DNA of 64,000 nt from an uncultured Oscillospiraceae bacterium (GCA_910583935.1 CAJTZM010000009.1:1-64000), one strand, 5' to 3'. Counted from the stretch's first letter, positions 25,261-34,308 are shown. Numbers and translations are program-made. The notes: generated by a model not told the origin, from the sequence alone.

Positions 25261-25668
25261 GTGAACCATCAAAAGCAAAAAGAACACGAAGGCCGCTCTG
25301 GAAAAGAGGCGTTTATCTGTAAGGTCTGCGGCGCAGCTGTCGGGCCCGCTTTTGGCGGAGGCCGCCAGCGCAACCATTGTCCGGTCTGCCTGTCCAGCCT
25401 TCATCTGGACGATTTGCCGGGAGACCGGTCGGCAGGCTGCGGCGGCGTAATGGATCCAGTGGGCGTTTGGGTGCGCAAAAACGGCGAATGGGCGATCATC
25501 CATCGCTGCCGCCGCTGCGGCGTCCTCCATTCCAACCGCGTCGCCGCTGACGATAACCCGCTGAAGCTGATGTCTATCGCGGTAAAACCGCTGGCCTCGC
25601 CGCCCTTTCCCATAGAGCGGATAGAGGAAATGGCAAAAGCTGAACGCCTTCCATCAAAAGAATTATAA
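25261..25668 (+). CDS. RNHCP domain zinc-ribbon protein
   Basis: A 135-residue protein starting with GTG eight bases after GGGAGG. It has C-x2-C at ICKVC, the domain-naming RNHCPVC, and another C-x2-C at HRCRRCG, so probably one or two zinc-ribbon sites. The family often occurs in Gram-positive bacteria. Its role is not settled, though the basic residues near the knuckles suggest RNA or ribosome contact. Expression is probably controlled by the leader at 25122-25258. Confidence 0.85.
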   Translation: MNHQKQKEHEGRSGKEAFICKVCGAAVGPAFGGGRQRNHCPVCLSSLHLDDLPGDRSAGCGGVMDPVGVWVRKNGEWAIIHRCRRCGVLHSNRVAADDNPLKLMSIAVKPLASPPFPIERIEEMAKAERLPSKEL

Positions 25669-25686
25669 AGCGGTTTTCCAAGAAAA

Positions 25687-25714
25687 AGAGCCCGGTATTT
25701 TACCGGGCTCTTTT
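25687..25714 (+). terminator. Bidirectional terminator between RNHCP and htrA genes
   Basis: AGAGCCCGGTA / TACCGGGCTCT, an 11-bp stem with a TTT loop, A-run before and T-run after. Confidence 0.9.
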
Positions 25715-25723
25715 GTTTCGCTG

Positions 25724-27223
25724 TTATCCCTGCGTACTGTTGTTTTGCAGACCAGAGGAGGTGATGCCTGTATCCTCAATTAAGGTCACCTTCACCTCGA
25801 AGGTTGTGCCCTGTACCGTCTGCCCGCCGTAGGAGTAGCTATAGCGGGAGCCGCCAATGGATTGGCTGGCGCGGAAGATGGTCATGGTCACCTGGTCGCC
25901 GGGCTTATACCCGCGCAGCAGGTCGGACAGGCTGATAAAGCTGTTGACCGGCGTGCCCTCCACCTGGGTGATGATATCGCCGGACTGAACCCCGGCGGCC
26001 AGCAGAGGAGAGTCCGATTCAATGCCGTCGATGAGAATGCCGCTGGGGATTCCATTGACGCTGGCCACATATTCATTGACCGCGTAAGCCGTAACGCCCA
26101 GCTTTACCCGGCCAGTGACCCGGCCGTACCGCATCAGATCCTCCAAAACCGGCAGTGCCTCGTCAATGGGGATAGCAAAGCCGATCCCCTCGTAGCCGTC
26201 CTCCGCCAGCTTTTGAGAGTTAATCCCCACCACCTGGCCGAATTCGTTGACCAGCGCGCCGCCGGAATTTCCGGGGCTGATGGCCGCGTCGGTCTGGATA
26301 AAGTTCATGGTATACCCCTCGTTGGCCGCCCGCAGGGACCGGTTTAAACCGGAGATAATCCCCTCCGAAACAGAGCCCGCGTAGGTCAGACCGCCGGGGT
26401 TGCCGATGACGATGGCTTTTTCCCCCACCTCCAGCTCACCGGATACGCCCAGCTCCGCCGAAGTCAGGCCGGAAGCGTCGATCTTCACCACCGCCAGATC
26501 GGTTTTCTTGTCGTAGCCCACAACCGTACCCTCGTAGGTATCCCCGTTGCTTAAGACAACCTCCAGACTGTCGGCGTTTTCAATTACATGGGCGTTGGTG
26601 GCGATATAGCCGTCCTGTGACAGGATGATGCCGGAGCCCTGACCCGTGGGCTGGAAGTAGTTGGACCGATATTGGACAATCCCTACCACCGAAGGCGAAA
26701 CCTTTTTGTTGATCTGAGCCGTCGTCAGCGTCCCGTCGGCTGACAGCGTATTGTCCGACGGCTTGTGATTTTTGTCAAGCTCCGGCACATTCCCATCCAC
26801 CTGGGGGCCGGTGGCGCCCTCCTGCTGGGACTGATGCGGCGGCTCAAAGACGCTGCCGGGCTGCATGACAAAGCTGTAGATGCCGAACGCCGCAAAGCTT
26901 ACCAAGGCAAGTCCCAGAACAGCGCCGGCGATTCCGGCGAAAATTTTAAGGCCCTTTCCCTTCTTTTTTTTCTTGGGCTTGGGGGGCGCAGCGTATTCCG
27001 GAAAGCTCCATTGATCGGTATGGTTCTGCGCTGGCGGCGTTTGCGCGTAGCCGCCGTAAGGCGGTGGATTCTGCTGCGCGCCAACCGGCGGCTGGTAGCG
27101 GTAAGCCTGTGCATTAGCAGACGAATCGCCAGCGGATTCCGGCTGCCCGTCCGGTTCCGGCTGCTGCACCGGTCCGTTTTCCTCGAAAGAGCCGTCCATG
27201 CCGTTTCTTTCCATATCGTTCAT
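25724..27223 (-). CDS. htrA: HtrA/DegP-like membrane-anchored serine protease with PDZ domain
   Basis: A 499-residue S1C protease. A Pro/Gln-rich cytoplasmic N terminus and a Lys run are followed by one membrane helix (about 92-117). The protease domain carries the triad H212 (TNAHVI), D242 (KTDLAVVKI) and S320 (GNSGGAL), and a PDZ domain spans about 385-480. It acts outside the membrane on misfolded exported proteins. It is directly downstream of a two-component system on the same strand, which resembles the Bacillus CssRS/HtrA arrangement and suggests secretion-stress control. Confidence 0.95.
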   Translation of the reverse strand: MNDMERNGMDGSFEENGPVQQPEPDGQPESAGDSSANAQAYRYQPPVGAQQNPPPYGGYAQTPPAQNHTDQWSFPEYAAPPKPKKKKKGKGLKIFAGIAGAVLGLALVSFAAFGIYSFVMQPGSVFEPPHQSQQEGATGPQVDGNVPELDKNHKPSDNTLSADGTLTTAQINKKVSPSVVGIVQYRSNYFQPTGQGSGIILSQDGYIATNAHVIENADSLEVVLSNGDTYEGTVVGYDKKTDLAVVKIDASGLTSAELGVSGELEVGEKAIVIGNPGGLTYAGSVSEGIISGLNRSLRAANEGYTMNFIQTDAAISPGNSGGALVNEFGQVVGINSQKLAEDGYEGIGFAIPIDEALPVLEDLMRYGRVTGRVKLGVTAYAVNEYVASVNGIPSGILIDGIESDSPLLAAGVQSGDIITQVEGTPVNSFISLSDLLRGYKPGDQVTMTIFRASQSIGGSRYSYSYGGQTVQGTTFEVKVTLIEDTGITSSGLQNNSTQG

Positions 27224-27347
27224 ACTTGTTCCTCCTTTTATCCTGGAAAAGCCCTGGACCTTGGGGCCCCGGCTGTTTTTTAACTGCTTTTATTATAAAG
27301 TAGAATTATGTCTATTGCGTAACGGACCTTTTAAAAAACTTGGGGAA

Positions 27348-28805
27348 TTATCCGTTTTTTCTGAATAGATTTTGTGAATTTTTTGTGCCTGCGTGAGGAA
27401 GAGAAAAGGCAAATTCCGTATACTCCCCCTCTTTGGAGCTGGCGTGGATTTCCCCGCCGTGCAGCTGAATCACCGTGCGTACAATGTAAAGGCCCAGACC
27501 CACGCCGCTTTTATCCTGGCTACGGGACCGATCGGTTTTGTAAAAGCGCTCGAATACATTCGACAGATCCTGCGGCGCGATGCCCGCACCGGAATTGCGG
27601 ATGGCCACCAGCGTCCGCGCGCCGTCTGTGTGATAGCGGACCTCGATATAGCCGCCGTCGTTGACAAACTTCACCGCGTTTTCAATCAGATTATAGACCA
27701 CCTGATGGATCAAATCCGGGTCTGCGCTGACCAGGACCTTGTCCACGTCCAGGCCGATAATATCCAGATGCTTGGCCTCGATGGCCTGCTCAAAGCTGAA
27801 AATCACCTGGCAGACCGTATTGTTCAAATCGAATTGAGAGGGATTGAGCTTCATCTCCCCCGCTTCAATCTTCGCCAGATCCAGCATGGAACGCACCATC
27901 CTCGACAGGCGCTTGACCTCCTCGGACACAATCGCCAAATACTGCCGGTGCTTTTCCTCGGGGATGGTCCCGTCCAAAATCCCGTCTACAAAGCCGCCGA
28001 TGGTGGTCATAGGCGTTTTTAATTCGTGGGAGACGTTGGCCACAAAGCTGCGGTTCATGGCCTCGTTGCGGGCCAGCGCCTGGGCCATATCGTTAAACTC
28101 CTGGGCCAGCTGACCGATCTCGTCGCTGCTGCCCACCTGCACCCGGACCGTATAATCCCCCCTGGAAAAGCTCTGGGTGGCCGCCAGCATATCCCGCAGG
28201 GGCTTGACCATCCGGGCCGTGACAAAATAGATGACGATAAAAGCGATGACCACCATGGTCAGAGAGCTTAATAAAAACATGTTTAAAAGCTGGCCCAAAA
28301 ATACGCTTAAGCTTTTGGAGGAGGCGCTGACAAAAACAAAGCCGGTAATCTGCCCGTTGGGAAGACCGATCGGGCGCGCCACAGTGTAATTGCGCTTTTT
28401 ATACGAGCCGCCCAGCCGTCCGGTTTCCTGAAAGCTGCCGGATGCCGCCTGCTTGAGCACCGCCTCCGGTATATTTGCCGGCGCGGAGACAAAAATTTCC
28501 TCATTGGTGCAGATTAGAACCTTCCCCTCGGTGTCGGAGAGAAAAATTGTCGCCTCAATGGCGTCGGCCAACACCGTATAAACCGATTGGAGGGTGGTTT
28601 CATCAATATACAGGTAGTTGTTTTTCTGGTAATCGGTCAAGGTCAGGGCGGTTGCCTGGCTGACGTAGCGGTCCAGCACCTTCAGCTTATCGCCTCGAAA
28701 ATACTGGGAGGCAAAGCCCATCAACAAAGCGCCCAAAACGGTGATACTGGCTAAAATCATCCCAACACAGATGGTAAAATATTTGGTGAAAAGGTTTTTC
28801 TGCAT
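27348..28805 (-). CDS. Membrane sensor histidine kinase, CssS-like position
   Basis: A 485-residue kinase with two membrane helices (about 10-32 and 172-196) and an extracellular sensor of about 140 residues between them. HAMP spans about 197-250, the phosphoacceptor H260 lies in SFVANVSHELKTPMTTI, and the ATPase domain has NLIENAVKF (N box) and GVGLGLYIV (G2). It pairs with the regulator at 28908. The signal is unknown, but HtrA as the next gene downstream points to envelope or secretion stress. Confidence 0.93.
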   Translation of the reverse strand: MQKNLFTKYFTICVGMILASITVLGALLMGFASQYFRGDKLKVLDRYVSQATALTLTDYQKNNYLYIDETTLQSVYTVLADAIEATIFLSDTEGKVLICTNEEIFVSAPANIPEAVLKQAASGSFQETGRLGGSYKKRNYTVARPIGLPNGQITGFVFVSASSKSLSVFLGQLLNMFLLSSLTMVVIAFIVIYFVTARMVKPLRDMLAATQSFSRGDYTVRVQVGSSDEIGQLAQEFNDMAQALARNEAMNRSFVANVSHELKTPMTTIGGFVDGILDGTIPEEKHRQYLAIVSEEVKRLSRMVRSMLDLAKIEAGEMKLNPSQFDLNNTVCQVIFSFEQAIEAKHLDIIGLDVDKVLVSADPDLIHQVVYNLIENAVKFVNDGGYIEVRYHTDGARTLVAIRNSGAGIAPQDLSNVFERFYKTDRSRSQDKSGVGLGLYIVRTVIQLHGGEIHASSKEGEYTEFAFSLPHAGTKNSQNLFRKNG

Positions 28806-28836
28806 ACGATCTCCCCATCCTCCTCAAAGAGAAAAC

Positions 28837-28876
28837 CGCGGCGGACTGCCCAACAAGGCCCAGGCAGACCGCCGCG
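28837..28876 (-). terminator. Hairpin between response regulator and kinase genes
   Basis: A 14-bp stem CGCGGCGGACTGCC / GGCAGACCGCCGCG with one mismatch, then GGTTTTCTCTTT on the minus strand. It probably attenuates read-through and sets the kinase level lower than the regulator. Confidence 0.6.
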
Positions 28877-28907
28877 AAGAAAATTTCGTCATGTTTTGAG
28901 GGGCAGA

Positions 28908-29600
28908 CTATTCTTTTACCTCGAACTTATAGCCTACGCCCCATACGGTTTTTAACACCCATTTGTCAGAAACGCCCTCCAGCTTTTCCCGCAGGCGCTT
29001 AACATGTACATCCACCGTTCTGGAATCGCCGTAATACTCGAATCCCCAGACCTCGTCCAACAGCTGGTCGCGGGTATACACCCGGTTGGGATTGCTGGCC
29101 AGATGATACAAAAGCTCCAGTTCCTTAGGCGGCGTATCTACCACCCTGCCATCCACCTTCAATTCATATTTGGTCATATTGACCACCAGCTTGTCGTAGC
29201 TGACCTCTTTCACGTCGTTTTCCGAAGCGCTTTTGCCGGTGCGGCGCATCACCGCCTTAATCCGGGCAACGATTTCCTTGGTCTCAAAGGGCTTGACCAC
29301 ATAATCGTCGGCTCCCAGCTCCAGCCCAAGCACCTTGTCAAAGGTTTCGCCCTTGGCGGTGATCATGATAATCGGACATTCGGATTTTTTGCGGATTTCC
29401 CGGCAGACCTGCCAGCCGTCCAGCCGGGGCATCATCACGTCCAGCAGGATGATATCGGGATTTTCCGCCGAAAAACGGGCCAGCGCCTCCTCCCCATCTC
29501 CTGCCAGAACCACCTGAAACCCTTCCTTCACCAGGTAGAGCCGTAACAATTCGCAGATATTTTTGTCGTCGTCCGCAACCAGGACCTTTCCCATCGCCAT
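28908..29600 (-). CDS. OmpR/PhoB-type response regulator
   Basis: A 230-residue regulator. The receiver domain has the acidic DDD cluster at 10-12, the phosphoacceptor D54 (LLDVMMP), and a Lys near VVKPF. The winged HTH C-terminal domain shows YTRDQLLDEVWG and RTVDVHVKRLREKL. GGAGG lies seven bases before the ATG. It is the first gene of the regulator-kinase-htrA group. Confidence 0.95.
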   Translation of the reverse strand: MAMGKVLVADDDKNICELLRLYLVKEGFQVVLAGDGEEALARFSAENPDIILLDVMMPRLDGWQVCREIRKKSECPIIMITAKGETFDKVLGLELGADDYVVKPFETKEIVARIKAVMRRTGKSASENDVKEVSYDKLVVNMTKYELKVDGRVVDTPPKELELLYHLASNPNRVYTRDQLLDEVWGFEYYGDSRTVDVHVKRLREKLEGVSDKWVLKTVWGVGYKFEVKE

Positions 29601-29722
29601 TTTTTTACCTCCTTGCCAGTACCGGACGGGCTGCCGCCGCCTTCTATCATAACCATTATACCCGAAAAAAAGCGCGAAAGGTTACAAATTTATAAACCTT
29701 TTGGGGATATTCTGAAACGCAC

Positions 29723-29751
29723 TTGCCGATCCCGTTTTTTCTATGTATAAT
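29723..29751 (+). promoter_or_regulatory. Promoter of ychF
   Basis: TTGCCG (29723-29728), a 17-base spacer and TATAAT (29746-29751). The leader to the start codon at 29862 is about 100 bases. Confidence 0.7.
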
Positions 29752-29861
29752 TATAGTCTGTGAGTGGCTGTTTGTACAGCGGCCGCCAGGAAAAAGGGCG
29801 TGTTTTTCCCGGCAGGGGCCGGGGCGCAGGCCCAGCTTTTCGGAAAGGACGAGGCTTTCAT

Positions 29862-30959
29862 ATGAAATTAGGAATCGTGGGGCTGCCCAATGTAGGCAAG
29901 AGCACCCTTTTTAACGCTATCACCAACGCCGGCGCCGAGTCGGCCAACTATCCGTTTTGCACCATTGAGCCCAACGTGGGGGTGGTATCGGTGCCGGACC
30001 AGCGGCTGGACGTGCTGGCCAAAATGTACGATCCGGACAAATACACCCCCGCCGTCATTGAGTTTGTGGACATTGCCGGGTTGGTCAAGGGTGCCTCCAA
30101 GGGAGAGGGGCTGGGAAATAAATTCCTCTCCCACATCCGGGAGGTTGACGCCATTATCCATGTGGTGCGCTGCTTTGAGAGCACTGAAATCATCCATGTG
30201 GACGGGCAGATCGGTCCCGCTCGGGATATTGAAACCATCAATCTGGAGCTGATCTTTTCCGATCTGGATATTCTGGACCGACGGATTGACAAATCACAGA
30301 AGGCGGCCAAGGCGGACAAAAAATATTTGGCCGAGGTCGAGCTTTTACAGCGGCTGAAGGTCCATCTGGAGGAGGGCAAGCCGGCCCGCTCCTTTCCGGC
30401 GGCAAGCGATGAGGAAACGGAAATCCTCTCCACCATCTCTCTTTTGTCCGCCAAGCCGGTGATCTACGCAGCCAATTTAAGCGAGGAGGATTTTATGGGC
30501 TCCCTGGACGAAAATCCTTTTTACCAGGAGGTCTGCCAAATTGCCGAGGCGGAAGGGTCGCTGGTGCTGCCCATCTGCGCCAAAATCGAAGAGGAGATCG
30601 CCGATATGTCCCGTGAGGACAAGCAGCTGTTTTTAGACGAGCTGGGGCTTAAGTCTTCCGGCCTGGACCGGCTGATTCAAAAGGGCTATGAGCTTTTAGG
30701 GCTCATCTCCTATCTGACCGCCGGCAAGCAGGAGGTACGGGCCTGGACTATCAAAAAAGGGACCAAGGCGCCGCAGGCGGCGGGCAAAATCCACTCGGAT
30801 TTTGAAAAGGGCTTTATTCGGGCGGAGGTGGTGGCCTTCAGCGACCTGGAGACCTGCGGCTCTATGGCCGCCGCCAAGGAAAAGGGGCTGATCCGCTCCG
30901 AGGGCAAGGAATACGTGTTCCAGGACGGGGACGTAGTGCTGTTCCGGTTTAATGTCTGA
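29862..30959 (+). CDS. ychF: Ribosome-binding ATPase YchF (OLA1 family)
   Basis: A 365-residue P-loop NTPase of the Obg-like group, which prefers ATP and binds the ribosome. P-loop GLPNVGKSTLFNAIT is at about 6-20 and DIAGLVKGASKGEGLGN is G3. The altered G4 motif (YAANL) is consistent with ATP use. The C-terminal TGS-like domain carries GTKAPQAAGKIHSDFEKGFIRAEV. An extended frame to 29760 exists, but the ATG at 29862 gives the standard protein. Confidence 0.96.
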   Translation: MKLGIVGLPNVGKSTLFNAITNAGAESANYPFCTIEPNVGVVSVPDQRLDVLAKMYDPDKYTPAVIEFVDIAGLVKGASKGEGLGNKFLSHIREVDAIIHVVRCFESTEIIHVDGQIGPARDIETINLELIFSDLDILDRRIDKSQKAAKADKKYLAEVELLQRLKVHLEEGKPARSFPAASDEETEILSTISLLSAKPVIYAANLSEEDFMGSLDENPFYQEVCQIAEAEGSLVLPICAKIEEEIADMSREDKQLFLDELGLKSSGLDRLIQKGYELLGLISYLTAGKQEVRAWTIKKGTKAPQAAGKIHSDFEKGFIRAEVVAFSDLETCGSMAAAKEKGLIRSEGKEYVFQDGDVVLFRFNV

Positions 30960-30994
30960 TACAATTTCCTGTCGGGAAAATGCTGTAAACGCTG

Positions 30995-31026
30995 GGAGTT
31001 ACCGCTTGCGGGCGGTAGCTCCTTTT
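30995..31026 (+). terminator. Terminator of ychF
   Basis: GGAGTTACCGC / GCGGTAGCTCC with a short loop, then TTTT. Confidence 0.75.
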
Positions 31027-31055
31027 GCTGTTTAACCCCTACCCTATATTTTTGC

Positions 31056-31658
31056 TCAATAGTTTACTGCGTTATCCAGTTTTTGGATTTCATCCTGTTT
31101 CAAATCGTCCAATATGTGCGTATAGGCATCGGCTGTTTCCTTTATGGTCGCATGACCTAAGAATTTCTGCATAAGACGTACATCTACATTGTTTTCTGCC
31201 CCTCTGGTGGTGAAAGTATGACGCAGACAATAAGGGTGAAAGTTGCTGACACCGATTTTCGCACAGATAGAATCACAGGTGCGCCGCATATTCGTAGGGT
31301 CAAGCGGTCTGCCTAACTGGGTGGCAAAAACAAGGTCGTTATCCTCGTATGCGGTACTGGATTTTTCCTTGTTTTTCTCCTGTTGCTCCCAGACATCAGC
31401 AAGGACTTTATTAGCTGTTTTGTTGAGTAGGATTATCCTGTCACTGGACGGCGTTTTTGGTGCGCCAAATTCTAAGTGCCAATGTTCGTCTGCGTTGTCA
31501 GGGTCTTTCATCTTGCGGAGGATTCTCCTGATGTGCAGCTGGTTCTGCTCAAAGTCTATGTCCTGCCATTTCAGACCCAATAATTCCCCAAGCCGCATAC
31601 CTGTGCAGAGGTCGAAAATATAGACAACTCCCATATAGGTCACTTTCGCTTGTTCCAC
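31056..31658 (-). pseudogene. Tyrosine recombinase/integrase, catalytic domain only
   Basis: About 200 residues of the C-terminal domain of a phage-type integrase. The catalytic residues are present: R in CTGMRLGELLGLKW, H-x2-R in YCLRHTFTTRGA, the late histidine in LGHATIKET and the tyrosine in DAYTH. The reading frame is open upstream to about 31760 (QKPQINVLTQEQQNAF, the usual linker), but no core-binding or arm-binding domain follows before a stop, so the gene is truncated. Confidence 0.75.
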
Positions 31659-31710
31659 AAATGCGTTTTGTTGTTCCTGTGTTAAAACATTGATTTGCGG
31701 CTTTTGGCAT

Positions 31711-31800
31711 TTACAGAAAAGGTTGGAGCAGATGAAATACCAGTGAATCGTTCTGTGTTTCTACGCATACAAAGGCTACAGCTATAAATCTAAGTTTCAT
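31711..31800 (-). CDS. Very small frame (29 residues), doubtful
   Basis: MKLRFIAVAFVCVETQNDSL and nine more residues, with AGGAGATAAGAGA before the ATG. It overlaps the possible upstream extension of the integrase in another frame. It may be a remnant of a lost element gene or chance. Confidence 0.2.
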   Translation of the reverse strand: MKLRFIAVAFVCVETQNDSLVFHLLQPFL

Positions 31801-31933
31801 TCTCTTATCTCCTGTGTTGTTTCGCAATTTCCCTGTTATGCTGAATGGGTCTGATACATGCTCTCCATGTATTATCCCTCATTTTTTTGTCAATAAATGC
31901 CTTTTAGGACAAGTCAGAACATAGCGTCCATAT

Positions 31934-32743
31934 CTAACGGTTCTGTATCAATCTGTCCACCCAATCACATAATTTCCGTTCTTGTTTCGGGGTAGAAGCA
32001 CTTACAACAAATTCCTGTCCTCTGCAAGCAGAATTTAATTCCGCATAACCGTCCTTTAGCATAGGGCGGTTATCTCCTTGCCATGAAATAGATATGCCAC
32101 CCTCACCAAAAAACGCAGGCAACGCCCATAGCCGCCGATTGTCTTGTCCTCTCTTTGTAAGCAACAGAGAATCGTCATACTGGAATGTGCCATATGTATC
32201 AGGCAGATACAAACGATTATTGGGGCGGTCTTGATTTACGCCATGTGGGTGCCAGAAATAGCGCTCAATTTCCTGTTTCCCCCTCAATATTTCTCCCACT
32301 TTCATATAGCCGTAGATGATATGGACAATAGGAGCGTTACGGTCAAAACACAGTGTTTTATCAGGCTGAACCATTGTTTTTTGAAACATTCCGTAGAATA
32401 AAAATATATCGCCCACGCCTACGCCCAATTTATCCAGATGTACGGCAGATACGCTGTGTTGCCCGAATGCCGGTTTCCATTCATCTGTTGCCGTCCTGCC
32501 CTCTATATCCTCATATATGTCGGGGTCAAGATGACAGGTGGGATTTTTGCCAAAATCAAATTTAGGACGTAGCTGACAGATGATTCTCTCGAAACTCTGC
32601 CCTTTGTAATACAAATCCTTATATGCCGTTCCTATCGTTGTATCTGGAATAGGGAGTGATAACAGTGTACCGTCTGGCAAAACAGGGCTTGCCATACCTC
32701 CCGATGCACTGTCCATGCCTTTTCTGCTCAATATCACTTTCAT
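31934..32743 (-). CDS. Nmad3-type protein (nucleotide modification associated domain 3)
   Basis: A 269-residue cytoplasmic protein. The beginning MKVILSRKGMDSASGG plus SPVLPDGTLLSLPIPD matches what I recall of the Nmad3 family, whose members often sit near phage genes for hypermodified DNA bases. Other conserved-looking parts are CHLDPD, GVGDIFLFYGMF and HIIYGYMKVGEI. A catalytic role is unproven. The start at 32743 has GGAGG nine bases away. It diverges from the XRE gene at 32889, and both may be controlled by the operator between them. Confidence 0.7.
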   Translation of the reverse strand: MKVILSRKGMDSASGGMASPVLPDGTLLSLPIPDTTIGTAYKDLYYKGQSFERIICQLRPKFDFGKNPTCHLDPDIYEDIEGRTATDEWKPAFGQHSVSAVHLDKLGVGVGDIFLFYGMFQKTMVQPDKTLCFDRNAPIVHIIYGYMKVGEILRGKQEIERYFWHPHGVNQDRPNNRLYLPDTYGTFQYDDSLLLTKRGQDNRRLWALPAFFGEGGISISWQGDNRPMLKDGYAELNSACRGQEFVVSASTPKQERKLCDWVDRLIQNR

Positions 32744-32842
32744 AATACCATGCCTCCTACACAGCACTATCTTAGCACATAGCACAGCAAAAAGAAATTA
32801 ACAGCATAAATAACGCAACGTGCAGATTATCTAACACATAAA

Positions 32843-32871
32843 CAAATAGTATCATTTACATATACTATTTG
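32843..32871. promoter_or_regulatory. Inverted repeat, probable XRE operator
   Basis: CAAATAGTA (32843-32851) and TACTATTTG (32863-32871) form a perfect 9-base inverted repeat with an 11-base spacer, ending 18 bases before the XRE start codon and lying in the divergent region. Confidence 0.6.
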
Positions 32872-32888
32872 CATTGGAGGGAAACCGT

Positions 32889-33221
32889 ATGGAGCAACAG
32901 GCATTAGGAAAGCGTATTCGTGAGGAACGGCTAAAGCTGAATCTGACACAGGAAAGACTGGCAGAAGATGTAAACCTTTCAACCGCCTATATCGGGCAGA
33001 TTGAGCGTGGGGAACGCAGCTTAACATTAGAAAATCTGGCAGCAGTTGCTAACTGTCTGGGCGTTACCATAGATTATCTGCTGTCTGATTCCGTCGTTTC
33101 GGATAATGACGGGCAGTATCGGCTATGGTGTCAACTGATGAACGGCAGGACAGAGGAACAAAAAGCCCTGGCAACCAATATGGTAAAACTCATGTTTGGC
33201 TATCTGGACGAAAATTCCTGA
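32889..33221 (+). CDS. XRE-family HTH regulator of the element
   Basis: A 110-residue Cro/C1-type repressor. The HTH is LTQERLAEDVNLSTAYIGQIERGER (about 20-44), followed by LTLENLAAVANCLGVTIDYLL. The C-terminal part is helical and may dimerise. The ATG at 32889 has GGAGG eight bases upstream. Proteins of this kind control excision or transfer in ICEs. Confidence 0.9.
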   Translation: MEQQALGKRIREERLKLNLTQERLAEDVNLSTAYIGQIERGERSLTLENLAAVANCLGVTIDYLLSDSVVSDNDGQYRLWCQLMNGRTEEQKALATNMVKLMFGYLDENS

Positions 33222-33233
33222 ATGATACAGTGA

Positions 33234-33272
33234 TGGGGAAGATACCCTTTAACAGAGAATCTTCCCCATTTT
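33234..33272 (+). terminator. Terminator of the XRE gene
   Basis: TGGGGAAGAT / ATCTTCCCCA around a 15-base loop, followed by TTTT. Confidence 0.8.
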
Positions 33273-33586
33273 AAATGACCAGAAATCACCGCTAACGAAT
33301 TTTAACCGTTGGACTGAGTAAACTTCCATCTACCGCCTAATGAGCCTTAAAGCGCAATTTTAGGGCTGTTTCAATTGGTGAAAAGCGACCTATTCGCTTA
33401 CAAGCCTTATAGAAGTCTTATTTCCGTCCCAAAAAGGCTGATAGAAAAGCCGTATGATTAAAATGCTGTTCCTCAATCGCTTACAAGACAGATTTCTTAC
33501 AGCGGTTCACATATCGTATTATTCCATATTCCGCTTACAAATCGCCTAAAATCTTTATCCCTGTGATTGATACCATTATAAGCATT
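33273..33586. other. Gene-free decayed DNA
   Basis: No intact gene is seen. Short stretches on the minus strand read like further decayed Rep sequence, with many stops in all frames. Confidence 0.4.
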
Positions 33587-34029
33587 TCAGCATAAGCAGT
33601 AAGCCGTATGCTGTATGGTTCCCCTCAATTCTTTACCGTTGCAGTCTGGAACGGTCAGCACCATATGATACAGAGAAACCTTATATTGCTCCATATAGGG
33701 CAGGAAACGGTGTTGCAGTAACATTTTCCTCACCTGACTGCAATTACTGCAAATTTATCCTTACATAAAAAGGTTCGCAGTAACACTCTTATATGACTGG
33801 CTTCATAGGTTTCCATAGACCAGAATCGGTTACAGTTTTCCAGACGTTTCTTCCGTTTCCTTATTATATGGACTTCATCAGGCGACAGGCGTTTCTTTAC
33901 AATGCCGTTTGCAAGCAGTTTCAGATAGTTCAGTACCATTTCTTCATTCCGTTTTGCGTTTCCATGCACCTTTCCCATATGGCGTTTAGTTACTTCCTTT
34001 ACGATAGGCGTATGTTCCATGCTTTCCAT
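33587..34029 (-). pseudogene. Rolling-circle replication protein Rep, frameshifted fragment
   Basis: From ATG 34029 (GGAGGG upstream) 99 codons read KKRLENCNRFWSMETYEASH then FLCKDKF. There a missing base near 33751 breaks the frame. In the next frame CSNCSQVRKMLLQHRFLPYM and SLYHMVLTVPDCNGKEL continue, which is the cysteine motif and following strand of plasmid/ICE Rep proteins. A stop ends it at 33587. The catalytic part is lost, so it is inactive. Confidence 0.6.
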
Positions 34030-34308
34030 GTTTACAATCCCTCCATATCCTTTTTGTTTTAGTACGCTTAACTCTAATTAGAGAATAGATAATTATATAG
34101 GGATTCGCCGCCTGTAATTTACAAGGTTTTTTAAACAGGCTTTGAGCCCCTGCCATCCCCTAACCCCTTGACGCAAGCTGGATTTTATGGTATATATTAA
34201 ACTGATAAATTAGAAGAAATTCAACATAATGTGAAAGAACGGAACTGTATAGATATGATAAAATTTCGGTTTATAGCGTTCCGATATAACGTATAAGAGG
34301 GTTAGGAG

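Larger units (their letters stand above)
31056..34060. mobile_element. Remnant of an integrated mobile element
   Basis: A stretch of lower GC between ychF and the deaminase gene. It holds an N-terminally truncated tyrosine recombinase, an Nmad3-type gene, an XRE regulator with its own operator and a broken rolling-circle Rep gene. No mobilization or conjugation genes and no clear attachment repeats were seen. The parts suggest a small ICE or plasmid remnant. The true edges are uncertain. Confidence 0.6.

Noticed and set aside
31056..34060. Attachment-site direct repeats bounding the mobile remnant
   Set aside because: No convincing pair of repeats was found at the edges by eye.
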